64,000 bases of DNA, taken from positions 1 through 64,000 of the forward strand of contig JABGRN010000009.1 in assembly GCA_018648265.1 (NCBI GenBank), in the 5' to 3' direction. Position 1 is the stretch's first letter, and each line of letters begins with the position of its first letter. Made by a program: the position numbers and the translations under genes. Below are positions 45,426 to 54,552 of this stretch, piece after piece. The notes under the pieces are model-generated. The model saw only the letters and a list, made by a program, of their open reading frames with translations. It had not been told where the DNA came from and made no database searches. The stretch comes from Prolixibacteraceae bacterium. Its GTDB lineage: Bacteria; Bacteroidota; Bacteroidia; Bacteroidales; Prolixibacteraceae.

Positions 45426-47327
45426 TTAATTGTTTACTTTTTTCACCCACATTCTCGAGCGAGCTTGCAAACTTAGTTTCAAAGTATCTCCATTTGTCGG
45501 TAAAATATCACCTGTAAAACCATTAATCAATTGTGTTTCTGATAAACCGGTTTTCACAAAAACAAAGTCTTTTTTTGCCTGATTGTAATTGTGAAACATC
45601 CATGCTGAATTTCCAGTAGGCTGAACTACAATTCGGGTTGGTGCCAACAATTCAAAATTCAATGGTTTGACAATTTCATTACGAACGATGTTTGACCAAG
45701 TTTCAGGAATTTCAAGTAATCCGAGTGGTTTTGGACACAACAAAACTTCGCCAACCGCATCAAAATCGACCTGCGAGAAAGTGTGTGAGTTCAAAGTAAA
45801 AACTGTTCCTGTTTTGTACTCTGATTTTATGAAAAACGGAATCTGTTTTGAATCGGCAACGGCATTTAACAATGATTTCCCATTTGTTAAAACTGGTGTT
45901 CCTTCCAAATCTAAACCGTGTAATACTGTCTCATAAATACCATTATTTATTATGCCATCTGCTTTTATTGGTGCAACTTCAATGGGATATTCTACCCCTG
46001 CCAATTCAGCAATTTGTTTTCCATTTTCTGTATTTGCAAGAAATCCGGTGGTAAAAACCATTGTAGCACCATTATTTAACGACTTTTCAATTTTTGAAAA
46101 AATATTATTGTCTTTTGCTGCCTGCGTAGGAAGAAAAACAACTTTTGCATTTTCGGGATATTGAAAATGTGGAACAAGTGGAATCCCCAAAGTGCCAATA
46201 AAATCCATGATGTACAAATCTCCACCGGCATCGCTGTGCTGTGGTTTATAGGCAGCAACTCCTTCAACTGGATTCACTGCGACATATTTCGCTAGATCAG
46301 CCAACTCATTAAATTGAGATCGAATTAAATGATGTGCAGCGTGACCGTTTATAAAATCGTAATAATTGAAAAATACAATTTCTTTTGCACCGGCTAAAAC
46401 AGTTTGCCAGGCTTGTTCAATAAAATCGTTTTTATCGCAATCGCCATGATCGAACCAGGCTCCTGCCATTTTTTCACCAGCAATATCATCCATCCAACGG
46501 TAACTTACAAATCCCTCGTAGGGCTGAACAAATCCGAAACGTTGTGTGTACTGTCCGCGCGATTCGGTACCCACCCAAACTTTGTCAAAAAGCTTTGGAA
46601 AATTTTCTGCATCGTAACCAAAAACATGAAACCGATCGTACCACTGCGGATACTTAATAATCATTGTAATATCCGGGTTTACTTCTTTTGCTGGTTCTAT
46701 AAATATCTCAGTTGAAAGTTTGCTTAATAAATCCAATCGATATTGCGACCAGCTCCTTTCGCCTTTTGCCGCTTTCGAAATCATGCTGGTATCACCGGTA
46801 CAAAGAAAATCATCGACAATAAATTCATCAAAAACACTGGCTGACATTCGCATCACCCCTTTTAAATCTTCTTGTGTTTTTGGATGCTGCCAATTAAACC
46901 AACCCAACTGTCCTTCTTGTTTTACACCAAAATCAACACCCGGAACAGTTGCAATTCCTCCCACGACTTCGATGTTATTTTTTAGAAAAAATGACTTAAC
47001 TTCTATAAGTAAATTCTTATCAACTGTTAGTCCCCCACGATAGACCTCAATATAAGCTTTTGTAATTCCGTTGCACCGGAAAATCGAAAGTGCTTCTCTT
47101 CTCCCGGTTTCATCATCCAATAAATCTCTAACCGCATGAGCAGTAATATAAATACTTAATTGCAGATCATCAACACGGGTTTGCGCATGTGAGAACTGAT
47201 CATCAACTTGATCTTTTTGAGGTGTGCATGACAGATTTAATGCGATAACAAAAATGATTATTGCATTAAAAGTCTGAAGTAATTTGTGATGAAAAATTTT
47301 ATTTTTTAAAGCTGATTTCATGTGCAT
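45426..47327 (-). CDS. TIM-barrel lipoprotein, GH-like, unknown specificity
   Basis: A 633-residue protein with a lipobox (IIIFVIALNLSC). Residues 60-360 read as a TIM barrel: ITKAYIEVYRGG, VFDEFIVDDFLCTGD (acidic strand end), DITMIIKYPQWYDRF, VWVGTESRGQYTQ and IVFFNYYDF. Residues 365-520 resemble a GH42-type class I glutamine-amidotransferase-like trimerisation domain (VVFLPTQAAKDNNIF, GATMVFTTGF). The C-terminus (550-633) is a small beta domain. The acidic loops D-D-F and W-V-G-T-E-S-R are candidate catalytic residues, but I cannot name the family. It is paired with the DUF4838 gene. Confidence 0.6.
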   Translation of the reverse strand: MHMKSALKNKIFHHKLLQTFNAIIIFVIALNLSCTPQKDQVDDQFSHAQTRVDDLQLSIYITAHAVRDLLDDETGRREALSIFRCNGITKAYIEVYRGGLTVDKNLLIEVKSFFLKNNIEVVGGIATVPGVDFGVKQEGQLGWFNWQHPKTQEDLKGVMRMSASVFDEFIVDDFLCTGDTSMISKAAKGERSWSQYRLDLLSKLSTEIFIEPAKEVNPDITMIIKYPQWYDRFHVFGYDAENFPKLFDKVWVGTESRGQYTQRFGFVQPYEGFVSYRWMDDIAGEKMAGAWFDHGDCDKNDFIEQAWQTVLAGAKEIVFFNYYDFINGHAAHHLIRSQFNELADLAKYVAVNPVEGVAAYKPQHSDAGGDLYIMDFIGTLGIPLVPHFQYPENAKVVFLPTQAAKDNNIFSKIEKSLNNGATMVFTTGFLANTENGKQIAELAGVEYPIEVAPIKADGIINNGIYETVLHGLDLEGTPVLTNGKSLLNAVADSKQIPFFIKSEYKTGTVFTLNSHTFSQVDFDAVGEVLLCPKPLGLLEIPETWSNIVRNEIVKPLNFELLAPTRIVVQPTGNSAWMFHNYNQAKKDFVFVKTGLSETQLINGFTGDILPTNGDTLKLSLQARSRMWVKKVNN

Positions 47328-47370
47328 ATATTTAATTCTATAATTTATAACTCTGTCAATTACAAGTACA

Positions 47371-47502
47371 TTAATGTCCTGCCGGACGGGCTTTCATTTT
47401 TGTCTTGACACAAAAACGAAACAAAAAAGTCAAGAAAATTTAATGCTTCCCCCCACAGCCCTACGCTGGCTCGCGCCAAATTTTCCGGCCTACGCACATT
47501 AA
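47371..47502. repeat. Non-coding repeat element with TTAATGT ends
   Basis: A GC-richer insert than its surroundings: starts TTAATGTCCTGCCGGACGGG, has a TTTTTGTCTTGACACAAAAA core with a nearby CTTGAC/GTCAAG inverted pair, and ends ACATTAA, matching the left end inverted. It lies between the propeller-toroid gene and the TIM-barrel gene. I recall similar TCTTGACACAAAAA elements as dispersed repeats in Bacteroidota, but only one copy is seen here. Confidence 0.45.
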
Positions 47503-47600
47503 ACAGTGCTAAAATCTTACTCTTTACTATAATTATAAAAAACCTTTTCTATAGGCACATTTTTAAATGTTTGCTCCAATATCTGGTTTCAAAACAGCAA

Positions 47601-49937
47601 CTATTTTATTTCAGGTCGGTCGGATCCGTTGTAAGGTTCTGCTCCAAATTGCTGACCGGTTCTTGGTTTCACGCTTATTAAGTCGGGATTATCAGTGGTT
47701 GGCGAGTCAATTAATCCGTGATATCGCCCCATCCAGTAATCGCGAATGTATGCACTTGGTTCCATTGCTCTTTTGCCATTTGCTCCACCGTCGTAATTCA
47801 TTGAATATCGACTATTTCTGTTCACCACACTTTCTCTGGGCGAGATTGCACGTGTACCACTTTCATACGGAACATAACCTTTTTTTGTCATCAAATCATC
47901 GCGAAACGAATTGGTAAAATTATGCTCTACGCAATCGAGTTGCCACTCGCGTAAATGCTTTACAGACTGTTCCTGTTCACAATCATTTCCGGTAATAGCA
48001 CCATACACATAATTATACCATGGAATTTCTTCGATGCGTTTTACTTCCCACGTGCGTTCCAAACTTCTCAAATAAACAGATCTCGACGCCGGATCATCTG
48101 TGTTACGGAGTAAAGTATAATACGATCTAAACGCTAAGTTATCATCCCAGGGAGCAATATTTTCGGGTGGAAATACATTTTTTTGTCGAATGGTATTTGC
48201 TGCATAACCCCAATCTACAAGCTGCTGGTATCCTTCCTCAAACTTCTCGTCTCCGGTTAATCCATATGCAGTTCGCATAAAAGTCAATGCTTCCAGGCCG
48301 TTAATTCCTCTATCCATGTAACCGTAAGGTCGAAGCAAATATGTAGGCTCCCAGCGTCCCCACCGTGTAGGTTTTCCGTCCATACCTCGTAACACCCAAC
48401 CATTTTCAAGAATATGAGTTGCAATTCGAACCAAATGTTCTTTTGCCAATTCCTTGTCTTCACCCTTTGCCACAAGATCATGAAAAATTGAAACTGAATA
48501 AATATGAGCCATTATTTCATCGCTGGAAGTATCACCTTTCCACATCCATTTCCCATCTGGCGATGGAAACCATTTGGCAGGCAAACCACCTGAACCGTGT
48601 TTTGCCATTTCTCCTTTATCGCCTTCAAGCGAATAAATCGCCCGAGCCGGATAACCATCGATTGGCGTAATCCGTTCCATCCAAACCATTGCATAAAATG
48701 AGTTCAGTGCTTCCTGTCTTGCCTCTTCGTCGCCGGTAACAGCATATTTAAAACACATTGCAGCCAAATATGGAGATGTGTGGCCACCATCATTATCGCT
48801 AATTTCCCGAACCCATTCATCACCCACTTTTGACAAAGTATGAATAAATCCAAGTCGTTGAAGTCCCCACTCTTTTATATGTCTTTCGTAGTATGTGGCT
48901 TTTTTTAACAGTGTGTACGGTTCGTAACGAATAATTCCAATACCAGCGTCGGTGGCTACATATACGACTTTATCGCCAACTGCAATATCGTTTACATTAT
49001 CACCCGACAACCAGTGGTCGGCCCCAAAATAATGCCAGTCGTTATCTAACATTCGAATTGCACCCTTGCTTGTTCCTATCCAAACATCGCCATCAAAGCC
49101 TTTTTTTAAACATTTTGTATCCTTAAATGGAAGACCATCTTCACCTTTCAAAACAGTTAAGGCAGCTCCACGCAAAACCGACAAACCTCTGTCTGTACTT
49201 ATAAAAAGCCGGCTGCCAAAACTCAACATGTCTCTGGTATCTTTTGATGGAAGAATTCCCCAATCAATAAAATCGGTACTCACCATTTTACCATCGAACA
49301 GCACCAATTTTCCGGGGCGAAGAATGTATAAAGTTCCTGAATAAGATTCAATTTTATCAATTGGCCCTAGGCGAACCGGATCGGCGTGTAACTGAGTTCC
49401 ATCCTCCATTAACATGGTTACATTACTCGAATAGTAACCACCTTCAGGTTTAATACTTACAAACTCATCACCTTTCAACTGGAAAATTTCTTCACGGGTG
49501 GCGCCATGTAAAACTCCATGATGAACAGCAAGGTCAACAAATATTTGCCCATCTATTTTTTGCCAGTTTTTGTTGCTTAATCTGTAAATTCCATTGTTAG
49601 TCATTGCCCAAAGATTTCCATCAATATTCACCAACTCTGAAACTCCCAAGGGAGCGGAACTAACTTTATTTAATGAATTTCCTTCCAATAAATAAACCTC
49701 TGTCCCGATAAGCGCGAAACAGCTATTTTCATATTCAGCAACTGAAAGTACCGGGGTTTCAGTTGGTATTTTTTCAGAAACTTCCTGCAAAAAAACATCG
49801 TCTTTTTGCGCCTTCCACAATTGTTTTTTAACTCCAAAAAGATTCTGCCCGTAAACAATATTTGTTGATACTAAAAGGATAGAAAAAATCAATAAAAAAA
49901 CTTTGCGGATTATTGGAAATCTAAATTTCTGTTTCAT
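47601..49937 (-). CDS. Exported propeller-plus-helical-toroid protein A
   Basis: A 778-residue exported protein (signal to about 30). Residues 40-335 form a beta-propeller like the sensor domains of hybrid two-component systems (LWAMTNNGIYRLSNKNW, DVWIGTSKGAIRML), but no kinase follows. Residues 345-770 are helical with aromatic and acidic loops: SDNDGGHTSPY, YPARAIYSLEGDKG, WMWKGDTSSDEIMAHIY and GKPTRWGRWEPTY. These blocks recur in the 61517-63826 protein, so they are conserved and likely catalytic in an (alpha/alpha)6 barrel. I do not recognise the family. It sits in a long minus-strand block with secreted hydrolases. Confidence 0.65.
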   Translation of the reverse strand: MKQKFRFPIIRKVFLLIFSILLVSTNIVYGQNLFGVKKQLWKAQKDDVFLQEVSEKIPTETPVLSVAEYENSCFALIGTEVYLLEGNSLNKVSSAPLGVSELVNIDGNLWAMTNNGIYRLSNKNWQKIDGQIFVDLAVHHGVLHGATREEIFQLKGDEFVSIKPEGGYYSSNVTMLMEDGTQLHADPVRLGPIDKIESYSGTLYILRPGKLVLFDGKMVSTDFIDWGILPSKDTRDMLSFGSRLFISTDRGLSVLRGAALTVLKGEDGLPFKDTKCLKKGFDGDVWIGTSKGAIRMLDNDWHYFGADHWLSGDNVNDIAVGDKVVYVATDAGIGIIRYEPYTLLKKATYYERHIKEWGLQRLGFIHTLSKVGDEWVREISDNDGGHTSPYLAAMCFKYAVTGDEEARQEALNSFYAMVWMERITPIDGYPARAIYSLEGDKGEMAKHGSGGLPAKWFPSPDGKWMWKGDTSSDEIMAHIYSVSIFHDLVAKGEDKELAKEHLVRIATHILENGWVLRGMDGKPTRWGRWEPTYLLRPYGYMDRGINGLEALTFMRTAYGLTGDEKFEEGYQQLVDWGYAANTIRQKNVFPPENIAPWDDNLAFRSYYTLLRNTDDPASRSVYLRSLERTWEVKRIEEIPWYNYVYGAITGNDCEQEQSVKHLREWQLDCVEHNFTNSFRDDLMTKKGYVPYESGTRAISPRESVVNRNSRYSMNYDGGANGKRAMEPSAYIRDYWMGRYHGLIDSPTTDNPDLISVKPRTGQQFGAEPYNGSDRPEIK

Positions 49938-50234
49938 TTTTGTTAATTAATTAGCAGACTTCTACAAAGTACTATTTTTTAATGATAAATAGCTTCGGGA
50001 ATTTTACTCAAAAGCTATTGAATATTATCCCAAATTGCAGGCTAATTCCTTTGCAATAACAAAATCAAATTATAATCTGGGGTTTTAAAAACAATTGAAA
50101 TATCTATTTTTCTTTTTTTATGATTATCAGGAATTACAATTAAGGTGATTTTTGGCTTTAGGTGAGAACTTACCAAGAATTTTGACAACTAACAACGGTG
50201 AGCTTATTAACTTTTTAACATGCATAAATCATTT

Positions 50235-51539
50235 TTATTCTGCTACTTTAACGCACACCATTTGGTTTTGATCGCGGATGATTAATCGACCATCGCTAAG
50301 AGCTATTGGCGCCCAGTTTTGGTTTCCATACCGAGCTTCCGCCAAATCAGCTGCTATTTCAAGGACTTCTGCAGATGCAAGTGGTTTAAAGCCTGTAGGG
50401 TCGGGTTCAATCAAATACAAAGTTTTATCGCCGTCGGTAGCCAAAAGCAAACCGTCTGCCAAAATAATACTGCCTTTATTAAATCCCGGTTCCCGACCTG
50501 TTTTCCACATCACCTGCCCATCAATACTCATACAAACCAAGCCGTCACGACGATTATTGGTTCCATACTGTGCATAAAAATAACCGTCATAGAATACAGG
50601 AGGCTTCGTATGCGCACCAAAATCGACATTTTTAAAAAGCTCTGTAACAACGTAGCTTTCATCCGATTGTTTTGCCACTTTTATCATAGCCGCGCCCGCT
50701 TCGTACCCGCCGGTGATAAGCACCTTATTGTCGCCCGCATCAACTGCACTTGGAGATGGAATAATACAACTCCAATTTGTATATTCCCATAAAACCACAC
50801 CGTTAAGTGGGTTAATACCTACAACTTTACTTCCTGTGCCTGCTCTCCTGTCAGATGCGGTTATCATAACCACATGATTCTCTTCGCCTATTTTCACTAT
50901 TGCCGGACTCACATAACCAGTCCCTCCAAGTGATGGCGTTTTCCATTTTACTTCGCCTGTTATTTTATCGTATACCACCACTCCTGTTTCCGGAGTCTGC
51001 GAAGCCAAAATAAGCATATCTCTATAAATTAGTGGTATTTGAACAATGGCCCAAGTCGGGATTTTCTCTCCTCCAAAATCTGTCCAAACATTTTTGTTCC
51101 ATACAGCTTTGTGAGTATTAATATCGATACAATAAACTTCGCCATTGTGTCCACACGAATACACATAGTTGCCATCGATAAGAGGTACGCTGCGAGAGCC
51201 TGAAAACCTAACCGTCCCAGGAGAATCATACCCAAAATTCCATAGCTCTTCGCCACTTAAAAGGCTAAAACAACGCATAAAATCACCTACTTCATCGTCT
51301 CTATCTAATAAATATACTTTCCCATCTTTTACGATAGGACCTCCATTACCTATACCTACTTTAGCTGTCCATAAAATCTCAGGGCCAGACTCAGGCCAGG
51401 AACGTAAAATTCCCGTTTGTTCTGAAGTGCTGTTTCTTTCAGGTCCGAGATACTGGGGCCAGTCTTGCGCCAAAAGACTTGTTGTGCCTGTCAGTATCGT
51501 AAAAAGTACAATCAATAATATTTTTGGATTTATTTTCAT
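50235..51539 (-). CDS. PQQ-like beta-propeller protein A
   Basis: A 434-residue exported protein (signal to about 24). Mature part begins DWPQYLGPERNSTSEQTGIL and then eight-bladed PQQ/BamB-like repeats (GKVYLLDRDDEVGDFMRCFSLLSGEEL, AVWNKNVWTD, GEVKWKTPSL, GQVMWKTGRE). Such proteins may be scaffolds or PQQ-dependent dehydrogenases; PQQ-ligand residues cannot be judged by eye. It is about 30 residues shorter than its neighbour paralogue but follows it blade by blade, showing a tandem duplication. The 297-base gap 49938-50234 shows no feature. Confidence 0.8.
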   Translation of the reverse strand: MKINPKILLIVLFTILTGTTSLLAQDWPQYLGPERNSTSEQTGILRSWPESGPEILWTAKVGIGNGGPIVKDGKVYLLDRDDEVGDFMRCFSLLSGEELWNFGYDSPGTVRFSGSRSVPLIDGNYVYSCGHNGEVYCIDINTHKAVWNKNVWTDFGGEKIPTWAIVQIPLIYRDMLILASQTPETGVVVYDKITGEVKWKTPSLGGTGYVSPAIVKIGEENHVVMITASDRRAGTGSKVVGINPLNGVVLWEYTNWSCIIPSPSAVDAGDNKVLITGGYEAGAAMIKVAKQSDESYVVTELFKNVDFGAHTKPPVFYDGYFYAQYGTNNRRDGLVCMSIDGQVMWKTGREPGFNKGSIILADGLLLATDGDKTLYLIEPDPTGFKPLASAEVLEIAADLAEARYGNQNWAPIALSDGRLIIRDQNQMVCVKVAE

Positions 51540-51671
51540 GTTATTTTAATTTAAAGGATTGATTTTTTGATTTTAATAAATTTAGTACCGTCAGTTTTAA
51601 TGACAAATGTTTGCGATACATTATCATTTAGCGGAAATGTTTTAACATTCGATTCACTTAAATAAAAAAAA

Positions 51672-51691
51672 CCTGTGAGGATAAACACAGG
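51672..51691 (-). terminator. Terminator hairpin between the PQQ-like genes
   Basis: CCTGTG and CACAGG form a stem, with a run of T on the minus strand (51661-51671) immediately after. It lies 26 bases past the 51718 stop, so the paralogues have partly separate transcription. Confidence 0.7.
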
Positions 51692-51717
51692 ATTTTTCAC
51701 AAAGTTATATAAGAATT

Positions 51718-53109
51718 TTATTCAGTAACTTTTAAACACATCATCCGGTTTTGGTCGCGAATTAAAAGTTTGCCATCGGCAAGCGCCATTGGTGCCCAGT
51801 TTTGAGTAGAACCACCCACCCTTGCGGCAATGCCCTCAGCTTGCTTTTTGGGTTCGCCAAGTAGTTCAACCGAAGCTAACGGTTTGAATCCTGATGTGTC
51901 AGGCTCAATAAGATATAGTTTTTTTGCTCCATCGGTAGCCAAAATCAGTCCGTCGGCCAAAATCATGCTGCCTTTGTTGAAAGCAGGATCTCTTTTTGTC
52001 TTCCACATAACTTCGCCATCCATATTCATGCAGGTCAGTCCGTCGCGGCGGCTATTTGTGCCATACTGGGCATAGAAATACCCATCGATTAAAAGCGGTG
52101 GTTTGGTTTGGTCACCAAATTCTTCGGTAGTAAATAATTCTTGTGTAATAAATTTACCATCTGGTTGTTTTTCAACCTGAATCATAGTGGCACCCAGTTC
52201 GTATCCACCTACAACAAGCACTTTATTATTACCCGCATCTACAGCACTTGGTACCGAAATATGACAATTCCACTGATCATACTCCCACAGGATTATCCCG
52301 GTGAGGGGTTCTATTCCGACAACTTTACCAAGAGTTTGTGGCAATTCACTACGACCGATAGGATTAGTGGATGAAATAACCATTACAATATGATCGGCAC
52401 CGTCGATTTTTACAATAGATGGACTGACATAGGTTTCGTTGCCAAGATTTGGAGTTTTCCACACAATTTCGCCCGAGGTTTTATTGTAGGCAACCACACC
52501 GGCGTCAGGAGCCTGAGATGCAATAACCAGCAAATCGCCATAAACCAACGGGCATTGCGAAATTGCCCATATCGGGAAGTTTCCTCTGCCTCCAAATCCT
52601 CCCCGTCCACCATCCGAATCATCAGTTTCAGCATTGCCGGGATCACCACCAAAGTCTGTCCAAACGTTAACATTCCAAACTGCCTTATTCGAATTGATAT
52701 CAATACAGTAAAGATCTCCGTACGGTCCACAGGAATAAACATGATTTCCGTCGATTGCCGGAACACTGCGCGAGCCTGGAAACATCACCGAACCGGCTGC
52801 ATCGTATTCAAATTTCCAAAGTTCATTACCTGTATTTAGATCAAAACAGCGCATCAAATCACCTACTTCATCATTCCGGTCGAGAATATAAACTTTGCCA
52901 TCTTTTACAACAGGTCCGCCATAACCGATGCCCACGTTTACACTCCATAAAACTTCGGGGCCACTTTCAGGCCAGGAACGTAAAATATTTTTTTGGTTTG
53001 ATGTACTATTACGATCGGGACCCAGATATTGAGGCCAATCCTGTGCTACGACGTGGGTTACAAAGGTCATCAGAAAAAATACTGAGACAAGAATTAGTTT
53101 GTTTTTCAT
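51718..53109 (-). CDS. PQQ-like beta-propeller protein B
   Basis: A 463-residue exported paralogue of the previous protein: DWPQYLGPDRNSTSNQKNIL, LDRNDEVGDLMRCFDLNTG, WNVNVWTDFGGDPG, GEVMWKTKRDPAFNKGSMI. The main difference is a glycine/aspartate-rich insertion (about 155-175, AETDDSDGGRGGFGGRGN) absent from the shorter copy, probably a surface loop. Both copies lie upstream of the TIM-barrel, DUF4838 and propeller-toroid genes and could deliver or scaffold them. A secreted dehydrogenase role is the alternative. Confidence 0.8.
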   Translation of the reverse strand: MKNKLILVSVFFLMTFVTHVVAQDWPQYLGPDRNSTSNQKNILRSWPESGPEVLWSVNVGIGYGGPVVKDGKVYILDRNDEVGDLMRCFDLNTGNELWKFEYDAAGSVMFPGSRSVPAIDGNHVYSCGPYGDLYCIDINSNKAVWNVNVWTDFGGDPGNAETDDSDGGRGGFGGRGNFPIWAISQCPLVYGDLLVIASQAPDAGVVAYNKTSGEIVWKTPNLGNETYVSPSIVKIDGADHIVMVISSTNPIGRSELPQTLGKVVGIEPLTGIILWEYDQWNCHISVPSAVDAGNNKVLVVGGYELGATMIQVEKQPDGKFITQELFTTEEFGDQTKPPLLIDGYFYAQYGTNSRRDGLTCMNMDGEVMWKTKRDPAFNKGSMILADGLILATDGAKKLYLIEPDTSGFKPLASVELLGEPKKQAEGIAARVGGSTQNWAPMALADGKLLIRDQNRMMCLKVTE

Positions 53110-53274
53110 TTTGGTTGTTTTATAGTTGATCTTGATTTTATAAGTTCTAAATAAATTTTGTTTATTTGATGTTATGGATTAATTTATTATTGAATTCTTT
53201 TGACTTTATTGAATTCCAAAAGTTTAAACTGATTCTTCTTGAAAATTAAATAATCACTTCTAAATCAGAAGATT

Positions 53275-53763
53275 TTATTTTTTAAGCCCACCATACTCTT
53301 TATCCGTAACAGGTTGCAACCAAACCACACCTCCTTCATCAGTATTCAGGCTGATGGCAATATGTGCAAATTCACTATCGGGGCCGGCACCATGCCAGTG
53401 CACAACGTTTGGTGGAATTTCCACAACATCGCCTTTGCTCAATGACCGGGTTGGCTGGTCTTTTTCCTGGTAATACCCTTGCCCTTCAGTTATAAAAAGT
53501 ATTTGCCCGCCCGGATGCGAGTGCCAGTTTGTTCTTGCTTTGGGTTCGAAGGTTACATTGCCAAACCGGGCATGCAATGTACTGTCGTTGGCCCCCATCA
53601 TTTGTAACCAAATTGTTCCGGTAAAATTTTCGCTGATTATTTTTTCACCTTTTGGAAAAACGGTTTCACTTTGGCTGATGGTTTCGTCTGATTTTTTCTT
53701 TGGGTTACAACTGGCAATCAAGATTATCAAAAAAATTAGACTATAATTAAAATTGTACTTCAT
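53275..53763 (-). CDS. Cupin lipoprotein
   Basis: A 162-residue protein. I start at the ATG at 53763 (MKYNFNYSLIFLIILIASC) because it yields a lipoprotein signal; the longer frame overlaps the CMD gene by about 29 bases. The cupin core has the metal-binding motifs TNWHSHPGGQILFITEGQGYYQE and GDVVEIPPNVVHWHGAGPDSEFAH. The pattern is of small metal-dependent oxygenase/isomerase or sensor proteins such as those near carboxymuconolactone decarboxylases. Operon with the CMD gene just upstream (22 bases). Confidence 0.85.
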   Translation of the reverse strand: MKYNFNYSLIFLIILIASCNPKKKSDETISQSETVFPKGEKIISENFTGTIWLQMMGANDSTLHARFGNVTFEPKARTNWHSHPGGQILFITEGQGYYQEKDQPTRSLSKGDVVEIPPNVVHWHGAGPDSEFAHIAISLNTDEGGVVWLQPVTDKEYGGLKK

Positions 53764-53785
53764 CACTATATCTTTTTTGATTTGT

Positions 53786-54526
53786 TTATTGCTGCCTGTT
53801 TTTGAGTACTTCATTTAAAACTGACTGAGCAGCTTTGGCTTCTTTTTTCCCGGCAGTTGATTTTATAATCCCTACAAATTCATTTAATTGTTCAGGAGTG
53901 AAGCCAACATTCAGACAAATTGATAAATGACTACGAAGCATGGGTTCAGCACCACCAATTGCACTTATCACCGAAATCGTCACCAATTCTCTTTCAGCAT
54001 AAGTTAAAATATCCCGGTCAAAAATATCAGCAAACAGATGTTCTTTCAGAAAAACTTCTATTACAGGGGCAAAAGCGGCATAACCTCTTTGGGGTTCGTT
54101 TAGTGGCATTCCTATCAATTTTTCCAGATTCTCTTTACCCCGCTCATATTTGCTGCGGTCATCTTTTATTAGTGAGGCCTCTACACCCGTTTCATCGATG
54201 ATTTCTTTGGCTTTCCGTTCATCAAGAACTTCCATAAAAGTTTGCAATCCCCTGATGCTGCGGGGAAAGCCGCAATAGGTGTACAGGTGTACAATGACTT
54301 CTTTTATTTCATTGATGGTTAATCCAGCGTCTAATCCATCGTTCAGTGCAGATTTTAAGTCTTGCAATTCACCTTTGGCTGTGTAGGCTGCAATAGGAAT
54401 TATACATTGTTGCTTTACTGTCAATGAAAGATCTACATTCATATTGTTTTTTGCATTTAGAGAAAAGGAAAAACAACTCGTCAGAATCACTAATCCTATT
54501 AATGTTTTGATTGAAATTGTTTTCAT
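53786..54526 (-). CDS. Carboxymuconolactone decarboxylase-family protein
   Basis: A 246-residue exported protein (signal to about 25) with two CMD/AhpD-like helical halves: VKQQCIIPIAAYTAKGELQDL...INEIKEVIVHLYTYCGFPRSIRGLQTF and, after a linker, RDILTYAERELVTISVISAIGG...LSICLNVGFTPEQLNEFVGII. A CxxC peroxidase motif is absent in both. The secretion signal is unusual for this family. With a cupin and carboxylesterase it may process an aromatic or lactone compound in the periplasm. Ends 26 bases after the carboxylesterase. Confidence 0.8.
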   Translation of the reverse strand: MKTISIKTLIGLVILTSCFSFSLNAKNNMNVDLSLTVKQQCIIPIAAYTAKGELQDLKSALNDGLDAGLTINEIKEVIVHLYTYCGFPRSIRGLQTFMEVLDERKAKEIIDETGVEASLIKDDRSKYERGKENLEKLIGMPLNEPQRGYAAFAPVIEVFLKEHLFADIFDRDILTYAERELVTISVISAIGGAEPMLRSHLSICLNVGFTPEQLNEFVGIIKSTAGKKEAKAAQSVLNEVLKNRQQ

Positions 54527-54552
54527 AATTTTTCACTTCTTCATTTTGCCCG

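Noticed and set aside
47371-47502. Transposon remnant with coding capacity
   Set aside because: No transposase frame or fragment is present; only the short inverted ends and core motif can be supported.
50319-50792. Plus-strand open frame of 157 codons within the PQQ-like gene
   Set aside because: Repeated propeller coding on the minus strand explains it; no independent signal or domain is seen.
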